A stretch of DNA of 64,000 nt from Variovorax sp. OK212 (GCF_900112425.1 NZ_FOLP01000019.1:1-64000); one strand, 5' to 3'; positions 7,762 to 16,042 are shown, numbered from the stretch's first letter. A program made the numbers and translations. The notes: generated by a model not told the origin, from the sequence alone.

Positions 7762-8520
7762 ATGAGCCGCCCTCCTCCATCGTCCGCGCCGCAGCCGCTG
7801 TCCGGCACGCGCGACGCCCTCACCTCCATCTTCTGGAACGGCGACGCGCTGCGCAGCCGCAGCGTGAGCGGCACGGTGCTGTCGGCCACGCTCGACATAC
7901 CGGCGCCGCCCGCGCGGCTGGTGGCGGACTGGGACCGCGAGATCGCCTCGCAGCTGGCACTGGAGCCCGGCGACGTCGAGCCGATGCCGCTCGCGCGGGC
8001 GCGCATGCGCTGGCCGGACTACAAGCGCTGCGTGCAGGCCATGGCCGACTGGACCCATGCGCAGGGGCTGCCCGGCGTGCTGGCCGCCAGCGACATCGCC
8101 CTCATGGCCTGCCGCGGCGCGCGCTACCACCACGACGGCGCGCAGTACGGCAGTGCGGCGTTCTGCAATCTGTTCGTGAGCGAGGACCGCGGGCTCGACG
8201 TGCTCTTTCCGTACGCGGGGCAACGCATTCCGCTGGCGCGCGGCACCGCGCTGGTCTTCGACACCGGCCAGCCGCATGCCGTGGTGCGGCGCGGCAGCAC
8301 CGGCTTCGACGCGGCCGACTTCCTGCCCGGGCAGGACTGCACCCAGCTCTTCCTGACCTGGGAACTGCCCATGGCCAACGCCCACGTCGCATGCGCGTTG
8401 CGGATCGCGTTCGACGTCGATCCCGCGGCCGCGCAGCAACTGGGCGAAGAACAGGTGCTGGTGAACGGCGCGCCGGCCGTGCTGTGCCCGAGTTCGGGCC
8501 GCTGGCTTCCGGTCGGCTGA
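7762..8520 (+). CDS. 2OG-Fe(II) oxygenase superfamily protein
   Basis: 252 residues starting MSRPPPSSAPQP. The double-stranded beta-helix iron ligands are visible: HHDGAQYGSAAFCNLFVSE (the His-x-Asp pair near residue 133) and the distal histidine in LVFDTGQPHAVVRRG, followed by QLFLTWELP. The expected reaction is oxidation of an unidentified substrate with 2-oxoglutarate, O2 and Fe(II). The arginine that would bind 2-oxoglutarate may be the one in AVVRRG. No signal peptide, so probably cytosolic. It is divergent from the 7.6 kb gene and converges with dgdA (17-base gap), so it is likely transcribed alone. Confidence 0.75.
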   Translation: MSRPPPSSAPQPLSGTRDALTSIFWNGDALRSRSVSGTVLSATLDIPAPPARLVADWDREIASQLALEPGDVEPMPLARARMRWPDYKRCVQAMADWTHAQGLPGVLAASDIALMACRGARYHHDGAQYGSAAFCNLFVSEDRGLDVLFPYAGQRIPLARGTALVFDTGQPHAVVRRGSTGFDAADFLPGQDCTQLFLTWELPMANAHVACALRIAFDVDPAAAQQLGEEQVLVNGAPAVLCPSSGRWLPVG

Positions 8521-8537
8521 CCCGATCGCCCTGCGCG

Positions 8538-9884
8538 CTACGCCGCGTTCACGGCAGCCAGCCGCTTGCCCGCCGTGGCACGCACGGCGTTGTCGATCGC
8601 CTTGTCGAGCAGCTCCAGCCCCAGGTCGATCTCGCTGTCGCTGATCGTCAGCGGCGGCGCGATCCGGAAGACGCCGCCCATGGACGGCAGCTTCACGATG
8701 TTCATGCTCAGCCCGAGCCGCATGCACTCGCGCGTGATGGCTTCGCCGAGTTCGGAGGCCGGCTCGCGGGTCCGGCGGTCGGTGACGAGTTCCAGCCCCA
8801 GCAGCAGGCCGCGTCCGCGCACGTCGCCGATGCATTCATGCCGCGACTGCAGGCGCTGCAGCCCCTGCGTGAGCCGCGCGCCCGCCGTGCGCGCGCGCTC
8901 CACGAGCCCGTCGCGCTCCACCACTTCGAGCACCTTGAGGCCGACCGCCGCGGGCAGCGGGTCGGACACGTGCGTCGTGTAGAAGAGGAAGCCGCGCGCA
9001 TGGGCTTCTTCCTCGATGGCCGCCGTGGTCACCATCGCCGCCAGCGGCAGGCCCGCGCCCAGCGTCTTGGAGAGCGTGAGGATGTCGGGCGCGACGCCGT
9101 CGCGCTCGCACGCGAACATCAGCCCGGTGCGCCCGACGCCGGTCTGCGCCTCGTCGACGATCAGCAGCATGCCGCGCTCGCCGCACTTCTTCTTCAGCGC
9201 GGCCATGTAGCCCGCGGGCAACTCGAGGATGCCGCCGCTGCTGAGGATCGGCTCCGCAATGAACGCGGCCAGCGCGCCGGTCGACTGCCTATCGACCTGC
9301 TCGAAGCCGTCGTCGAGTTCGCGGCGCCAGTCGAGCTCACCCGCCGGCGTGGTGAAGCGCGGCCGGTAGGCGTTCGGCGCCGGAATGGCCAGCGAGCCGG
9401 CCGCGGCCGGGCCGTAGCCCTTGCGCCCCGCGCTGTAGGTGGCCGCGGCCGCGCTGCCGGTCATGCCGTGCCATGACTGCGTGAACGCCACCACCTCGTG
9501 GCGGCCCGTCACCAGCTTGGCCATGCGCAGCGCCGCCTCGTTCGACTCGGCGCCGGTGCTCAGCAGCAGCGAGCGCTCCAGCCCCGGCGGTGCATGCTTC
9601 GCGATCTGCGCGGCCAGCGCCACCACCGGGCGCGACAGCATGCCGCTGAACAGATGGTCGAGCGTGCGCGCATGCTCCGACACGACGGCGACGATGTCCG
9701 GGTGCGAGTGCCCAAGCAGCGCGCTCATCTGGCCCGAGGTGAAGTCGAGGATCGCGCGGCCGTCGGCGTCGTAGACGAAGCTGCCTTGCGCCCGCTCGAT
9801 GATCAACGGCTCGAAGCTGCCGCCGTAGCGCACCAGGTGCTGTCGGGCCTGCTGCCAAAACTGGGGGTCGTCGTTCCTGCTCAT
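8538..9884 (-). CDS. dgdA: 2,2-dialkylglycine decarboxylase (pyruvate)
   Basis: 448 residues of class III PLP aminotransferase fold. The sequence follows the Burkholderia cepacia DgdA enzyme closely from end to end as I remember it: HLVRYGGSFEPLIIERAQGS, DFTSGQMSALLGHSHPDI, STGAESNEAALRMAKLVTG, DEAQTGVGRTGLMFA and LSKTLGAGLPLAA (PLP lysine K273). Residues known for the dual decarboxylase/transaminase specificity are at the expected places: Q52, W138, M141 and S215. It decarboxylates 2,2-dialkylglycines such as 2-aminoisobutyrate and transfers the amino group to pyruvate. It is divergent from a LysR gene in the known dgdA/dgdR arrangement. Start MSRNDDPQFW matches the family start. Confidence 0.93.
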   Translation of the reverse strand: MSRNDDPQFWQQARQHLVRYGGSFEPLIIERAQGSFVYDADGRAILDFTSGQMSALLGHSHPDIVAVVSEHARTLDHLFSGMLSRPVVALAAQIAKHAPPGLERSLLLSTGAESNEAALRMAKLVTGRHEVVAFTQSWHGMTGSAAAATYSAGRKGYGPAAAGSLAIPAPNAYRPRFTTPAGELDWRRELDDGFEQVDRQSTGALAAFIAEPILSSGGILELPAGYMAALKKKCGERGMLLIVDEAQTGVGRTGLMFACERDGVAPDILTLSKTLGAGLPLAAMVTTAAIEEEAHARGFLFYTTHVSDPLPAAVGLKVLEVVERDGLVERARTAGARLTQGLQRLQSRHECIGDVRGRGLLLGLELVTDRRTREPASELGEAITRECMRLGLSMNIVKLPSMGGVFRIAPPLTISDSEIDLGLELLDKAIDNAVRATAGKRLAAVNAA

Positions 9885-9980
9885 GTCGATGCTTCCCGAT
9901 CAAAATGAAGCACCTTACGCAGCGGCCTGCGCGTGGGGAAGCGAATTGTTTTGAACTCAGGTATCAGGAGAACTCATTTC

Positions 9981-10874
9981 GTGAGCCAATCCCTCGACAT
10001 CGACCTGCTGCGCAGCTTCGTGGCCATTGCCGAGACCGGCGTGCTGGGCCAGGCCGCGGCACGCGTCGGGCGCACGCAGTCGGCGCTCAGCATGCAGATG
10101 CAGAAGCTCGAAGGCATCGTCGAGCAGCCGCTGCTGTACCGCACCGGGCGGGGCGTGACGCTCACCGCCACCGGCGAGCGGCTGCTGGTGCGCGCGGGCG
10201 AGCTGCTGCGCAAGCACGACGAAGCACTGGCCGAGCTGCGCGGCGAGCAGCTAACCGGCGTGCTGCGCTTCAGCTGCCCCGACGACTATGCGGTCGTGTT
10301 CCTGCCGTACCTGCTGCAAGGCTTCGCCAGCCTGCATCCGCGGGTGCAGGTGGACGTGACATGCGCGCCGACTCCGCGGCTGCACGAGCTGCTGGCGCGG
10401 CACGCGGTCGACCTGGCGCTGGTGTCGATCGCAAGCAGCGCGGGCAGCTCGGACAGCTCGGTCGACGCAAGCGGCGCGGCCGGCACCGACGTGATCCGCC
10501 GCGAGCCGCTGGTGTGGGTGGCACGGCGCGGCGGTGCCGCCGCCCTGCTCGACCCGCTGCCGCTGGCCTTGGGCGCGCCCGACGCGCTGGACCATCTGTG
10601 GCCGAAGCGCTCGCTCGAGGCCGCGGGCCGCGCGTACCGGCTCGCCTATGCCAGCAGCAGCCTCTCGGGCCTGGTCGGCATGGCGCGTTCGGGCCAGGCC
10701 GTCATCGTGCTGACGCGCACCGCCGTGCCCGACGACCTGGAGATCCTCACGCCGGAACACGGCCTGCCCGACCTGCCGAGCGTCGGCGTCACCCTCGCGT
10801 TCGACCGGAAGGAACCGACCGCGTTGACCGCCGCGTTCGCTGCGCACGTGAGGAAGTTTCTTCCCTCGGCTTGA
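9981..10874 (+). CDS. dgdR: LysR-family regulator, DgdR-like
   Basis: 297 residues from a GTG at 9981 with AGGAG ten bases upstream; this start puts SQSLDIDLLRSFVAIAETG at the N-terminus as in the family. The HTH region is QAAARVGRTQSALSMQMQKL, followed by a LysR substrate-binding domain. The gene is divergent from dgdA with 96 bases between the starts. In Burkholderia the LysR protein DgdR controls dgdA and responds to 2-methylalanine, and position and pairing suggest the same role here. The assignment rests more on context than on sequence. Confidence 0.85.
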   Translation: MSQSLDIDLLRSFVAIAETGVLGQAAARVGRTQSALSMQMQKLEGIVEQPLLYRTGRGVTLTATGERLLVRAGELLRKHDEALAELRGEQLTGVLRFSCPDDYAVVFLPYLLQGFASLHPRVQVDVTCAPTPRLHELLARHAVDLALVSIASSAGSSDSSVDASGAAGTDVIRREPLVWVARRGGAAALLDPLPLALGAPDALDHLWPKRSLEAAGRAYRLAYASSSLSGLVGMARSGQAVIVLTRTAVPDDLEILTPEHGLPDLPSVGVTLAFDRKEPTALTAAFAAHVRKFLPSA

Positions 10875-10902
10875 CCCACCTCCTGGAACATACAAACCGA
10901 AA

Positions 10903-10934
10903 TGGTTGTCAACCAACCGAATCGGTAGAATAAT
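10903..10934 (+). promoter_or_regulatory. Promoter with two overlapping palindromes, probable TetR operator
   Basis: TTGTCA (10906-10911) and AATAAT (10929-10934) are spaced by 17 bases and form a good sigma-70 promoter for the small gene at 10992. Two perfect palindromes fill it: TGGTTGTCAACCA (10903-10915) covers the -35 box, and ACCGAATCGGT (10916-10926) lies in the spacer. The half-site ACCAACCGA (10912-10920) recurs in the promoter region of the nearby tetR gene, so repression by that protein is the simplest model. Confidence 0.65.
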
Positions 10935-10991
10935 GAGCTTCCAACCTCGGCGTGAGGCTGGACTGCCCGCCCCTCCAAGAAGGAAAACACA

Positions 10992-11186
10992 TTGACCCGC
11001 CTGCACCTCGCCTTCACGGCCATCAAGCCCTGCATGAAGATGCTCGTCGTTCTCGGGTTGGCGTTCGGCGGGCTCTACATGGCCGGCAAGACCGTGGCGA
11101 CGCGCATGCCCGAGTTGCGCGTTTCGGTCAGCATGGGGCACGGGATCCTGGCCCCGAAATTCATCAGCTTCGTCGGCGGCGTGTGA
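10992..11186 (+). CDS. Small membrane protein under probable TetR control
   Basis: 64 residues from a TTG start with AAGGA eight bases upstream; a shorter version could start at the in-frame ATG after IKPC. One hydrophobic segment (MLVVLGLAFGGLYMAGKT) is followed by a short tail with VSVSMGHGILAPKFISFVGG. No family recognised. The strong upstream promoter and palindromes support a real, regulated gene despite its size. The neighbouring tetR gene is convergent (66 bases between stops). Confidence 0.6.
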   Translation: MTRLHLAFTAIKPCMKMLVVLGLAFGGLYMAGKTVATRMPELRVSVSMGHGILAPKFISFVGGV

Positions 11187-11252
11187 CGCGTGGCGGCTAA
11201 CGAGTGACGGGTGACGGGTGCCCACGCGCGCCTGCGGTGACGAAGCTCGGCG

Positions 11253-11801
11253 TCAGTGGCCGAGTGCGTTCATCGCGGACGCGACGATGTCGTTGCGCCA
11301 CTCTTTCTTGAGGTTGACCCGGGCGGCCAGCATGGCCGTGATGCCGAGCCCCGAAAAAGCGCTCGTCACACGCACGATGCGCTCCATCTTCGCCGACTTC
11401 AGGTCGATGGCAAGGGCCGCGTACATCATGAGGCCCATCTCGGTCAGCTCCGGGTCGACGTCCTGCTCGGTGTTCGCGAGCTGGTTTGCGAACGCCGACA
11501 GGCCCGGCCAGTCGAAGGTCAGGTCGACCGAAGCCTCCACCACGGCCCGGTCCCGCTCGACGCCGGGCGGAATGCCCTTGACGCTGGCCAGCAGCGTCTG
11601 CGTCTGCCCGAGGCCGATCTTCAGCGCCGCGTCGTAGATCGCCTTCTTGCTCGGGTAGTGGTGCAGCAACCCGGCCTTGGAGTAGTTGACGGCGTCCGCG
11701 ATCTGCTGGAGCGAGGTGTTCGCAAAACCGTGCCTGGCGAACAGCGCCGCGGCGCGGTCGATGATTTCTGCGTCTATCTCGGGTCTGGTCGGCCTGGGCA
11801 T
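11253..11801 (-). CDS. TetR/AcrR-family transcriptional regulator
   Basis: 182 residues. The N-terminal TetR HTH is clear: EIIDRAAALFARHGFANTSL, then QQIADAVNYSKAGLLHHYPS and KKAIYDAAL. The C-terminal ligand domain is helical and not of a named class. It lies between the small membrane gene and the divergent thioesterase gene. The copy of the ACCAACCGA half-site in its own promoter region (reverse strand, 11850-11859) suggests autoregulation in addition to control of the 64-residue protein. Ligand unknown. Confidence 0.85.
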   Translation of the reverse strand: MPRPTRPEIDAEIIDRAAALFARHGFANTSLQQIADAVNYSKAGLLHHYPSKKAIYDAALKIGLGQTQTLLASVKGIPPGVERDRAVVEASVDLTFDWPGLSAFANQLANTEQDVDPELTEMGLMMYAALAIDLKSAKMERIVRVTSAFSGLGITAMLAARVNLKKEWRNDIVASAMNALGH

Positions 11802-11847
11802 TCCCGCAGTCTAGCGCAGCTTCTACCGGATCAGTCTGTTACCGCGT

Positions 11848-11860
11848 CGATCGGTTGGTA
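11848..11860 (-). promoter_or_regulatory. Candidate TetR operator half-site in the tetR/thioesterase intergenic region
   Basis: The reverse strand of 11850-11859 reads ACCAACCGAT, sharing nine bases with the palindromic operator at 10912-10920. A second shared piece, CCGGTAGAA on the reverse strand, lies about 25 bases closer to tetR. Position fits autoregulation; also possible control of the divergent thioesterase gene. Confidence 0.45.
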
Positions 11861-11968
11861 AAGACGCCCTACCCTACCCGAAGCGACCTGCTGGCGCGGC
11901 CGAAGCGCGCGTCACCTTGGCGTCGCCGCCGCAGGGGGCGGCAACGACCGCCGCGAGAGAATGCGCGC

Positions 11969-12367
11969 ATGGAAATCGAAAAATTCCCCAGCGCGCTGAT
12001 GCACACCATCGGCTTCTCGCAGGTGCTGCATACCGACCCCGAAGCCGGCGTGGCGCGCGTGCGCTTCGTTGCGCGGCCGGAGTTCGCGCACAGCAACGGG
12101 ACCGTGGTGCAGGGCGGGCTCGTCACCGCCTGGCTCGACTGCTCGATGGCTGTCGCCGTGCACGCCAAGGACCCGACCGCCGGCCTCGCCAGCCTGGAGC
12201 TCAAGGTCTCGTTCCTCGACCGGGCCGAAGTGACCACCTTCGAGGCCGAGGCGCGCATCCTTCGATGGGGACGCAGCGTGGTGTTCCTCGACGCGGACCT
12301 GTTCGCGCCCGACGGGCGGTTGATTGCGCGTGCGTCTTCCACGGGCAAGCTCGTGCGAAGGACGTGA
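11969..12367 (+). CDS. PaaI-family hotdog thioesterase
   Basis: 132 residues starting MEIEKFPSALMHTIGFSQVL. Hotdog fold features: FAHSNGTVVQGGLVTAWLD (the usual HN-G-GG helix start, although the family Asn-Gly pair here sits in HSNGTVVQGG) and SLELKVSFLDRAEVTTFEAE, then LFAPDGRLIARASSTGKLV. Expected to hydrolyse an acyl- or aryl-CoA thioester in the cytosol. The start is chosen over upstream Arg-rich codons because only from here does the sequence look like protein. The ATP-grasp gene begins 12 bases after its stop, so the two are probably cotranscribed. Confidence 0.78.
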   Translation: MEIEKFPSALMHTIGFSQVLHTDPEAGVARVRFVARPEFAHSNGTVVQGGLVTAWLDCSMAVAVHAKDPTAGLASLELKVSFLDRAEVTTFEAEARILRWGRSVVFLDADLFAPDGRLIARASSTGKLVRRT

Positions 12368-12379
12368 CGGGAGCCGCGT

Positions 12380-13162
12380 GTGCACTGGATCCTCCAAGAA
12401 AACCTGTTCAAGGAAAACGAGTGGGCCAACCTGACCGGAACGCTGGAGCGGTTCGGCATTCCCTTCTCGGTCCACAAGGTCATCCCGTTCATCGGGGAGC
12501 TGGTGCCGCCCGCGCAGCCGCAACAGGAGAAGGTCGTGTGCTTCGGTTCGTACTCGATGCGGCACACGGCCAGGGCCCAGCGCTGGACACCCGGCGTCTA
12601 CGACCTGTTCGACAAGGACTTCAAGGTCCAGCTCCAGCACTGGGGCGAGCGCATGCTGAACTTCGACAGCAGGATCCTGCCGTTCAAGGACGTGCCGCTC
12701 CTCGCCGAACCGACCTTCCTGCGCCCCGTCGACGACAGCAAGTACTTCGCGGGCAAGGTCTTCATGCCCGAGGACTTCAATGACTGGAAGCACAAGGTCG
12801 TCGACCTCGGGCACGACTACGGGACGTCGTTGAGCGGTGAAACGCTCGTGCAGATCTGCAACCCGAAGACCATCCACGGCGAGTACCGCTTCTGGATCGT
12901 GAACGGCGAGATCGCGACGCGGAGCATGTACAAGCGCGGCGACAAGGTGATGTACGCCAGCGACGTGGATGAACGGTTCGACCGGTTCGTGCAGGCGTGC
13001 GTGCAGGCATGGCAACCGCACAGGGCGTTCGTGATCGATGTGTGCGACACCCCGCACGGCTTGAAGATCGTGGAGATCAACACGATCAACGCGGCAGGCT
13101 TCTATGCCGGCAACGTGCAATCGCTTGTGCTGTCTCTCGAGGACATGGAAGGCGCGGGCTGA
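12380..13162 (+). CDS. ATP-grasp domain protein (DUF4343-like)
   Basis: 260 residues from a GTG. MHWILQENLFKENEWANLTG starts an N-terminal domain seen in ATP-grasp proteins of this group, then PLLAEPTFLRPVDDSKYFAG (lid/lysine region), GEYRFWIVNGEIATRSMYK and AFVIDVCDTPHGLKIVEINT, where the D and the E-x-N are the usual magnesium/ATP ligands. It probably ligates or phosphorylates a small carboxylate; substrate unknown. It follows the thioesterase by 12 bases and ends convergently with the CusF-like gene. Confidence 0.72.
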   Translation: MHWILQENLFKENEWANLTGTLERFGIPFSVHKVIPFIGELVPPAQPQQEKVVCFGSYSMRHTARAQRWTPGVYDLFDKDFKVQLQHWGERMLNFDSRILPFKDVPLLAEPTFLRPVDDSKYFAGKVFMPEDFNDWKHKVVDLGHDYGTSLSGETLVQICNPKTIHGEYRFWIVNGEIATRSMYKRGDKVMYASDVDERFDRFVQACVQAWQPHRAFVIDVCDTPHGLKIVEINTINAAGFYAGNVQSLVLSLEDMEGAG

Positions 13163-13201
13163 ACAGCGGCTTGCGCGCACTGGCTCCCCGGTAGGCCAGC
13201 C

Positions 13202-13579
13202 TCAGTCACACGGTTGAAATCGCTGGCATCCCGCCACCGCGTGGATCGACGTCACGGTGTTCTCGCCGTCGATGTGCCTGGAAGTGAACTTCACCGAGGC
13301 GCCTTCGGAAAGGCCCGCGAGCAACGACCGGTCGGCGACCCTGAAGGTCTGCACGGTGAACGGGAGCTTCGCCCTGGGCAACAGCTTCAGCCGCACGTAG
13401 GACTTGCCGCCGGGCTCGTCGTGGAACGACCGCACGACCGCCAGGGTGAGCACCTGCGCGGACGCGCCTGCGTGCTCCAAGCCGTCAGGCGGTTTCGGCT
13501 GCGCGCCGGCGTTGGCGGCCATGAGCAAGAAGCCGAGGCCGATGCTGGCGAGAACGGTGCGGTGCGGCGCGAGCGGCAT
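13202..13579 (-). CDS. Periplasmic CusF-like copper-binding domain protein
   Basis: 125 residues with a signal peptide (ASIGLGFLLMAANAGAQ). The mature part has the small OB-barrel pattern of CusF-like domains: LTLAVVRSFHDEPGGKSYVR, then KLPFTVQTFRVADRSLLAGL followed by SEGASVKFTSRHIDGENTV. The strict metal motif of CusF (a W and a MxM) is not intact: VQTFRV occupies the place of MTMxFxV. Copper binding is therefore doubtful. No copper efflux genes are near. Confidence 0.6.
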   Translation of the reverse strand: MPLAPHRTVLASIGLGFLLMAANAGAQPKPPDGLEHAGASAQVLTLAVVRSFHDEPGGKSYVRLKLLPRAKLPFTVQTFRVADRSLLAGLSEGASVKFTSRHIDGENTVTSIHAVAGCQRFQPCD

Positions 13580-13627
13580 GCGTGAGTCTCCTCGAGGTCG
13601 GTTGGACGTTCAGCACGACATTCTGGC

Positions 13628-14026
13628 TCAGCGGCGCGTGCGTTCCATCGCCACCGTGGAGCCGACGAACCCGAGCGTGGCGAAGAAGGCGTCGGCGCCC
13701 TCCCTGCCCGCGCGAAGCACCCAGGTGACGGCGTCGTCGCCTCGCATGATCTCTTCGGCAAGCGCCCGGCCCACGCCCTGCCTGCGGGCATCCTGCGCAA
13801 CCACGACCATCGACAGGTAGCCGTTCGAGATCCCGTCGGTGATCGCGCGCGCGAAGCCGACGACACGCCCGTCGGTCTCGGCCACCACCACCCGCTGCGA
13901 CGCGGCGATCAGGCGGGCCAGGTGTTGCACGTCGTGTATCCGGTGCGACCATCCGCTGCACGCCAGGAGCCGGTGCACCGCCGCGAGATCGGCCGCCTCG
14001 AAAGCCCGAACGATCGCGTGCGTCAT
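13628..14026 (-). CDS. GNAT-family N-acetyltransferase
   Basis: 132 residues. Motif A is LSMVVVAQDARRQGVGRALA, the acetyl-CoA pyrophosphate loop; motif D is followed by WVLRAGREGADAFFATLGFV, as in the final strands of GNAT proteins. Cytosolic. The substrate cannot be told. It starts only 10 bases from the stop of the upstream alpha/beta hydrolase gene (14036), so the two are likely cotranscribed. Confidence 0.82.
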   Translation of the reverse strand: MTHAIVRAFEAADLAAVHRLLACSGWSHRIHDVQHLARLIAASQRVVVAETDGRVVGFARAITDGISNGYLSMVVVAQDARRQGVGRALAEEIMRGDDAVTWVLRAGREGADAFFATLGFVGSTVAMERTRR

Positions 14027-14035
14027 GGTGAATCC

Positions 14036-14872
14036 CTACGCCGCCTTCGGCTCCGGAAGAATCGCCGTCAACGCGAAGTCGAGGAGATAGAGCCACGTCG
14101 CCTCGAGCCCCATGATGCTGTGGTGGTCCGAGCCTGGCACGGTCTGCACGCTGATGGGGGTGGGCCAGGCCGCGATGAGCTTGGCCGAGCGCTCGGGCAG
14201 CACCACGTCGTCGCGCTCCGCCAGCAGCACCTGCGTCTTGGCAGCCACTTCCTTGCTGTGCTCCAGCGAATTGAACTGGTGCCGCAACAGCAGCGACAGC
14301 GGCACCAGCGGGAACCGCTTCTTGGCCACTTCGAGCATGGAGTCGTACGGCGTGACGAGTTGCAGGCTCGCGAATGCCTGACGTGCCACGAGCTGGATGG
14401 CCACGCCCGTGCCCAGGCTGCGGCCAACGACGTGCAGCCGCGCGTGCGGGAAGGCCTTGCGCAAGTGGTTGGCGAACTGGCACGCGTCCTGGACCGAGGC
14501 GATCTCCGACGGGTGCCCCTGCGAATCGGCCACGCCGCGGTAGTTGAGCGCGGCGAAGCCGAAGCCCTCGGGCAGCCAGTGCAGCATCTGCGCCGTGGCG
14601 CGCACGTCTTCGCCGCGGCCCGCGAAGTAGACGAACAGGTCCTGCAGCGCGGCCTCGCCCTGCGGGTGGTAGACGTAGCCGCGCACCATGCCGCCGGGCA
14701 CGGTGTGCGAGTAGGTGGAGAAATCGTCGGACAGATGCACGACGGGAAGCTTGCGCGCGTTGAACAGGATGTCGCCTTGCCGTGCCGCAAGCAGGGTCCA
14801 GTACGCCGCGATGCCTCCGATGGCGGCGGCCGAAGCCGACAGTGCGATGCGAAAGACTTTGTTGGATGCCAA
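14036..14872 (-). CDS. Membrane-anchored alpha/beta hydrolase
   Basis: 278 residues. An N-terminal hydrophobic segment (FRIALSASAAAIGGIAAYWT) anchors or exports it. The hydrolase core shows LFVYFAGRGEDVRATAQMLH (oxyanion strand), FAALNYRGVADSQG, the nucleophile elbow VVGRSLGTGVAIQLV (Ser in GRSLG), an acid near LLAERDDVVLP and the catalytic His in VPGSDHHSIMG. It resembles the BAAT/FrsA-like serine hydrolases also annotated as dienelactone hydrolase-like. Substrate unknown. Confidence 0.8.
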   Translation of the reverse strand: MASNKVFRIALSASAAAIGGIAAYWTLLAARQGDILFNARKLPVVHLSDDFSTYSHTVPGGMVRGYVYHPQGEAALQDLFVYFAGRGEDVRATAQMLHWLPEGFGFAALNYRGVADSQGHPSEIASVQDACQFANHLRKAFPHARLHVVGRSLGTGVAIQLVARQAFASLQLVTPYDSMLEVAKKRFPLVPLSLLLRHQFNSLEHSKEVAAKTQVLLAERDDVVLPERSAKLIAAWPTPISVQTVPGSDHHSIMGLEATWLYLLDFALTAILPEPKAA

Positions 14873-15057
14873 GTTGTTCTACTCCCGGGGAGATGGTGCT
14901 GGTGCTGCCGGTGCCACCGGTGCTGGTGCGCGGCGCATGGCGCGTAGTTTCGCCGCGTTCGGTGAACCCGCGGTTCGGCGGGGGAAAAGCCGACCGCGCC
15001 AGTGCGAAGCGGCTGTCACATCCACCGTGCCTGCCGTGCGTGGCGGCGGCATCGAAA

Positions 15058-15085
15058 CGCGCCGGTCTTGCAGGACCCCGGCGCG
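15058..15085 (-). terminator. Hairpin after methyltransferase pseudogene
   Basis: CGCGCC-GGTC (15058-15067) pairs with GACC-GGCGCG (15074-15085, with two extra C between the two arms), giving a ten-base-pair stem and a six-base loop directly downstream of the stop codon at 15087-15089. Only a weak T-run follows on the minus strand. The rest of 14873-15057 shows no gene; it contains degenerate GGTGCTG repeats. Confidence 0.5.
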
Positions 15086-15086
15086 A

Positions 15087-15693
15087 CTATGCCCCAGGCC
15101 GAAGCAGGACCAGAAAGCTCCAGGTGACATCGCCGCGGCCCAGCATGTCTTCCCGCTCGCCGAGAAAGCGCAGCACGAGGCCATGCCGTTCGGCGAGCCG
15201 CGTCGTCTCTTCCGCCGACACGCTGAACATCCGCCGGCCTTGCGGCACGGGGCCATGGCGCAGCGACATCACGACCTGCCCGCCATCGGCCAGCAGCGCC
15301 GCAACGGCCTCCATGGCGACTTCACGTTCGCCGGCATCGAGATGCATCCACACGGCAGTCAGCAGGATCAGGTCATGCCGGCGGCCGCCGGCCCGCGTGG
15401 CGTGCAACGCGGGCAGATGGTCGTCCACCCATTCGATGGGCAAGGCCATGGCGGCGCATGCCCTCCATGCGGAGTTCGGGGGTCGGCTCGACCGCCACCA
15501 CGCGGTGGCCGAGCGCGGCCAGTGCCGCGGCATCGCGCCCAGAGCCCGCGCCGATGTCCAGCACACGGGCGGGTGGCGGTGGAAAGCAATGCAGCACCAC
15601 GCGATGCACATCGGCGAACTTCAGGCTTTCGTACTGCTGCGCCAGCGCCGCCGCGTTGGCGCCGTAGCCGGCGGTTCCCGGAACCTGCGTCAT
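15087..15693 (-). pseudogene. Class I SAM methyltransferase, frameshifted
   Basis: Two halves of one methyltransferase lie in different frames. The first frame, from ATG 15693, gives MTQVPGTAGYGANAAALAQQ and the SAM-binding motif VLDIGAGSGRDAAALAALG, and reads until about 15445. The second frame picks up with ALPIEWVDDHLPAL and continues through HDLILLTAVWMHLDAG to the end (SFLVLLRPGA). The switch needs one surplus base in the GGCC at 15444-15447. Both halves together match a complete protein of about 200 residues, so this is either a recent inactivation or a sequencing error. The lipoprotein gene just upstream ends four bases before the start. Confidence 0.78.
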
Positions 15694-15697
15694 GGCG

Positions 15698-16042
15698 TCA
15701 TGGCCGGCGCACGACGCAGCCGAAGTTCGACGCATCGTTCACCGAAGCACCCGCCGCGCCCGTGAACATCGGCCATGCCGGCCAGCGGCACATGGTGCGC
15801 GAGCGATGGACGTCGGGGTTGTTGTCGACCGACGCGATCGTCTCGGGCGCCTGGCCAATCGCGCTGGCCGGGATCTCCATGCCCTGGAGCGCCGTGCACG
15901 CGGCCTGGGCGTCGGCCGTCGCGCCGGTGGTGCCGCTGGTGCCGCTGGTGCCGCTGGTGCCTGCGCATCCGGCCAGCATGGCGCTTGCCAAGACCACCGC
16001 GCCGAGTGCGGGGCCGTGTGCATGAAACTCTTGAATTGCCAT
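15698..16042 (-). pseudogene. Lipoprotein, apparent internally deleted tannase/feruloyl esterase
   Basis: 114 residues with a lipoprotein signal (VVLASAMLAGC) and a 9-base repeat coding GTSGTSGTSGT. QAACTALQGMEIPASAIG then resembles the mature N-terminus of the tannase/feruloyl esterase family, while RTMCRWPAWPMFTGAAG followed by VNDASNFGCVV resembles that family's extreme C-terminus (family proteins are about 550 residues). The serine-hydrolase core is absent. I read it as a fusion of the two ends after an in-frame internal deletion; from memory of the family, not from a search. It may still be translated as a small lipoprotein. Confidence 0.55.

Noticed and set aside
13202..13579. Part of a copper efflux system
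   Set aside because: No cusA/B/C or cop genes nearby and the metal-binding motif is degraded.
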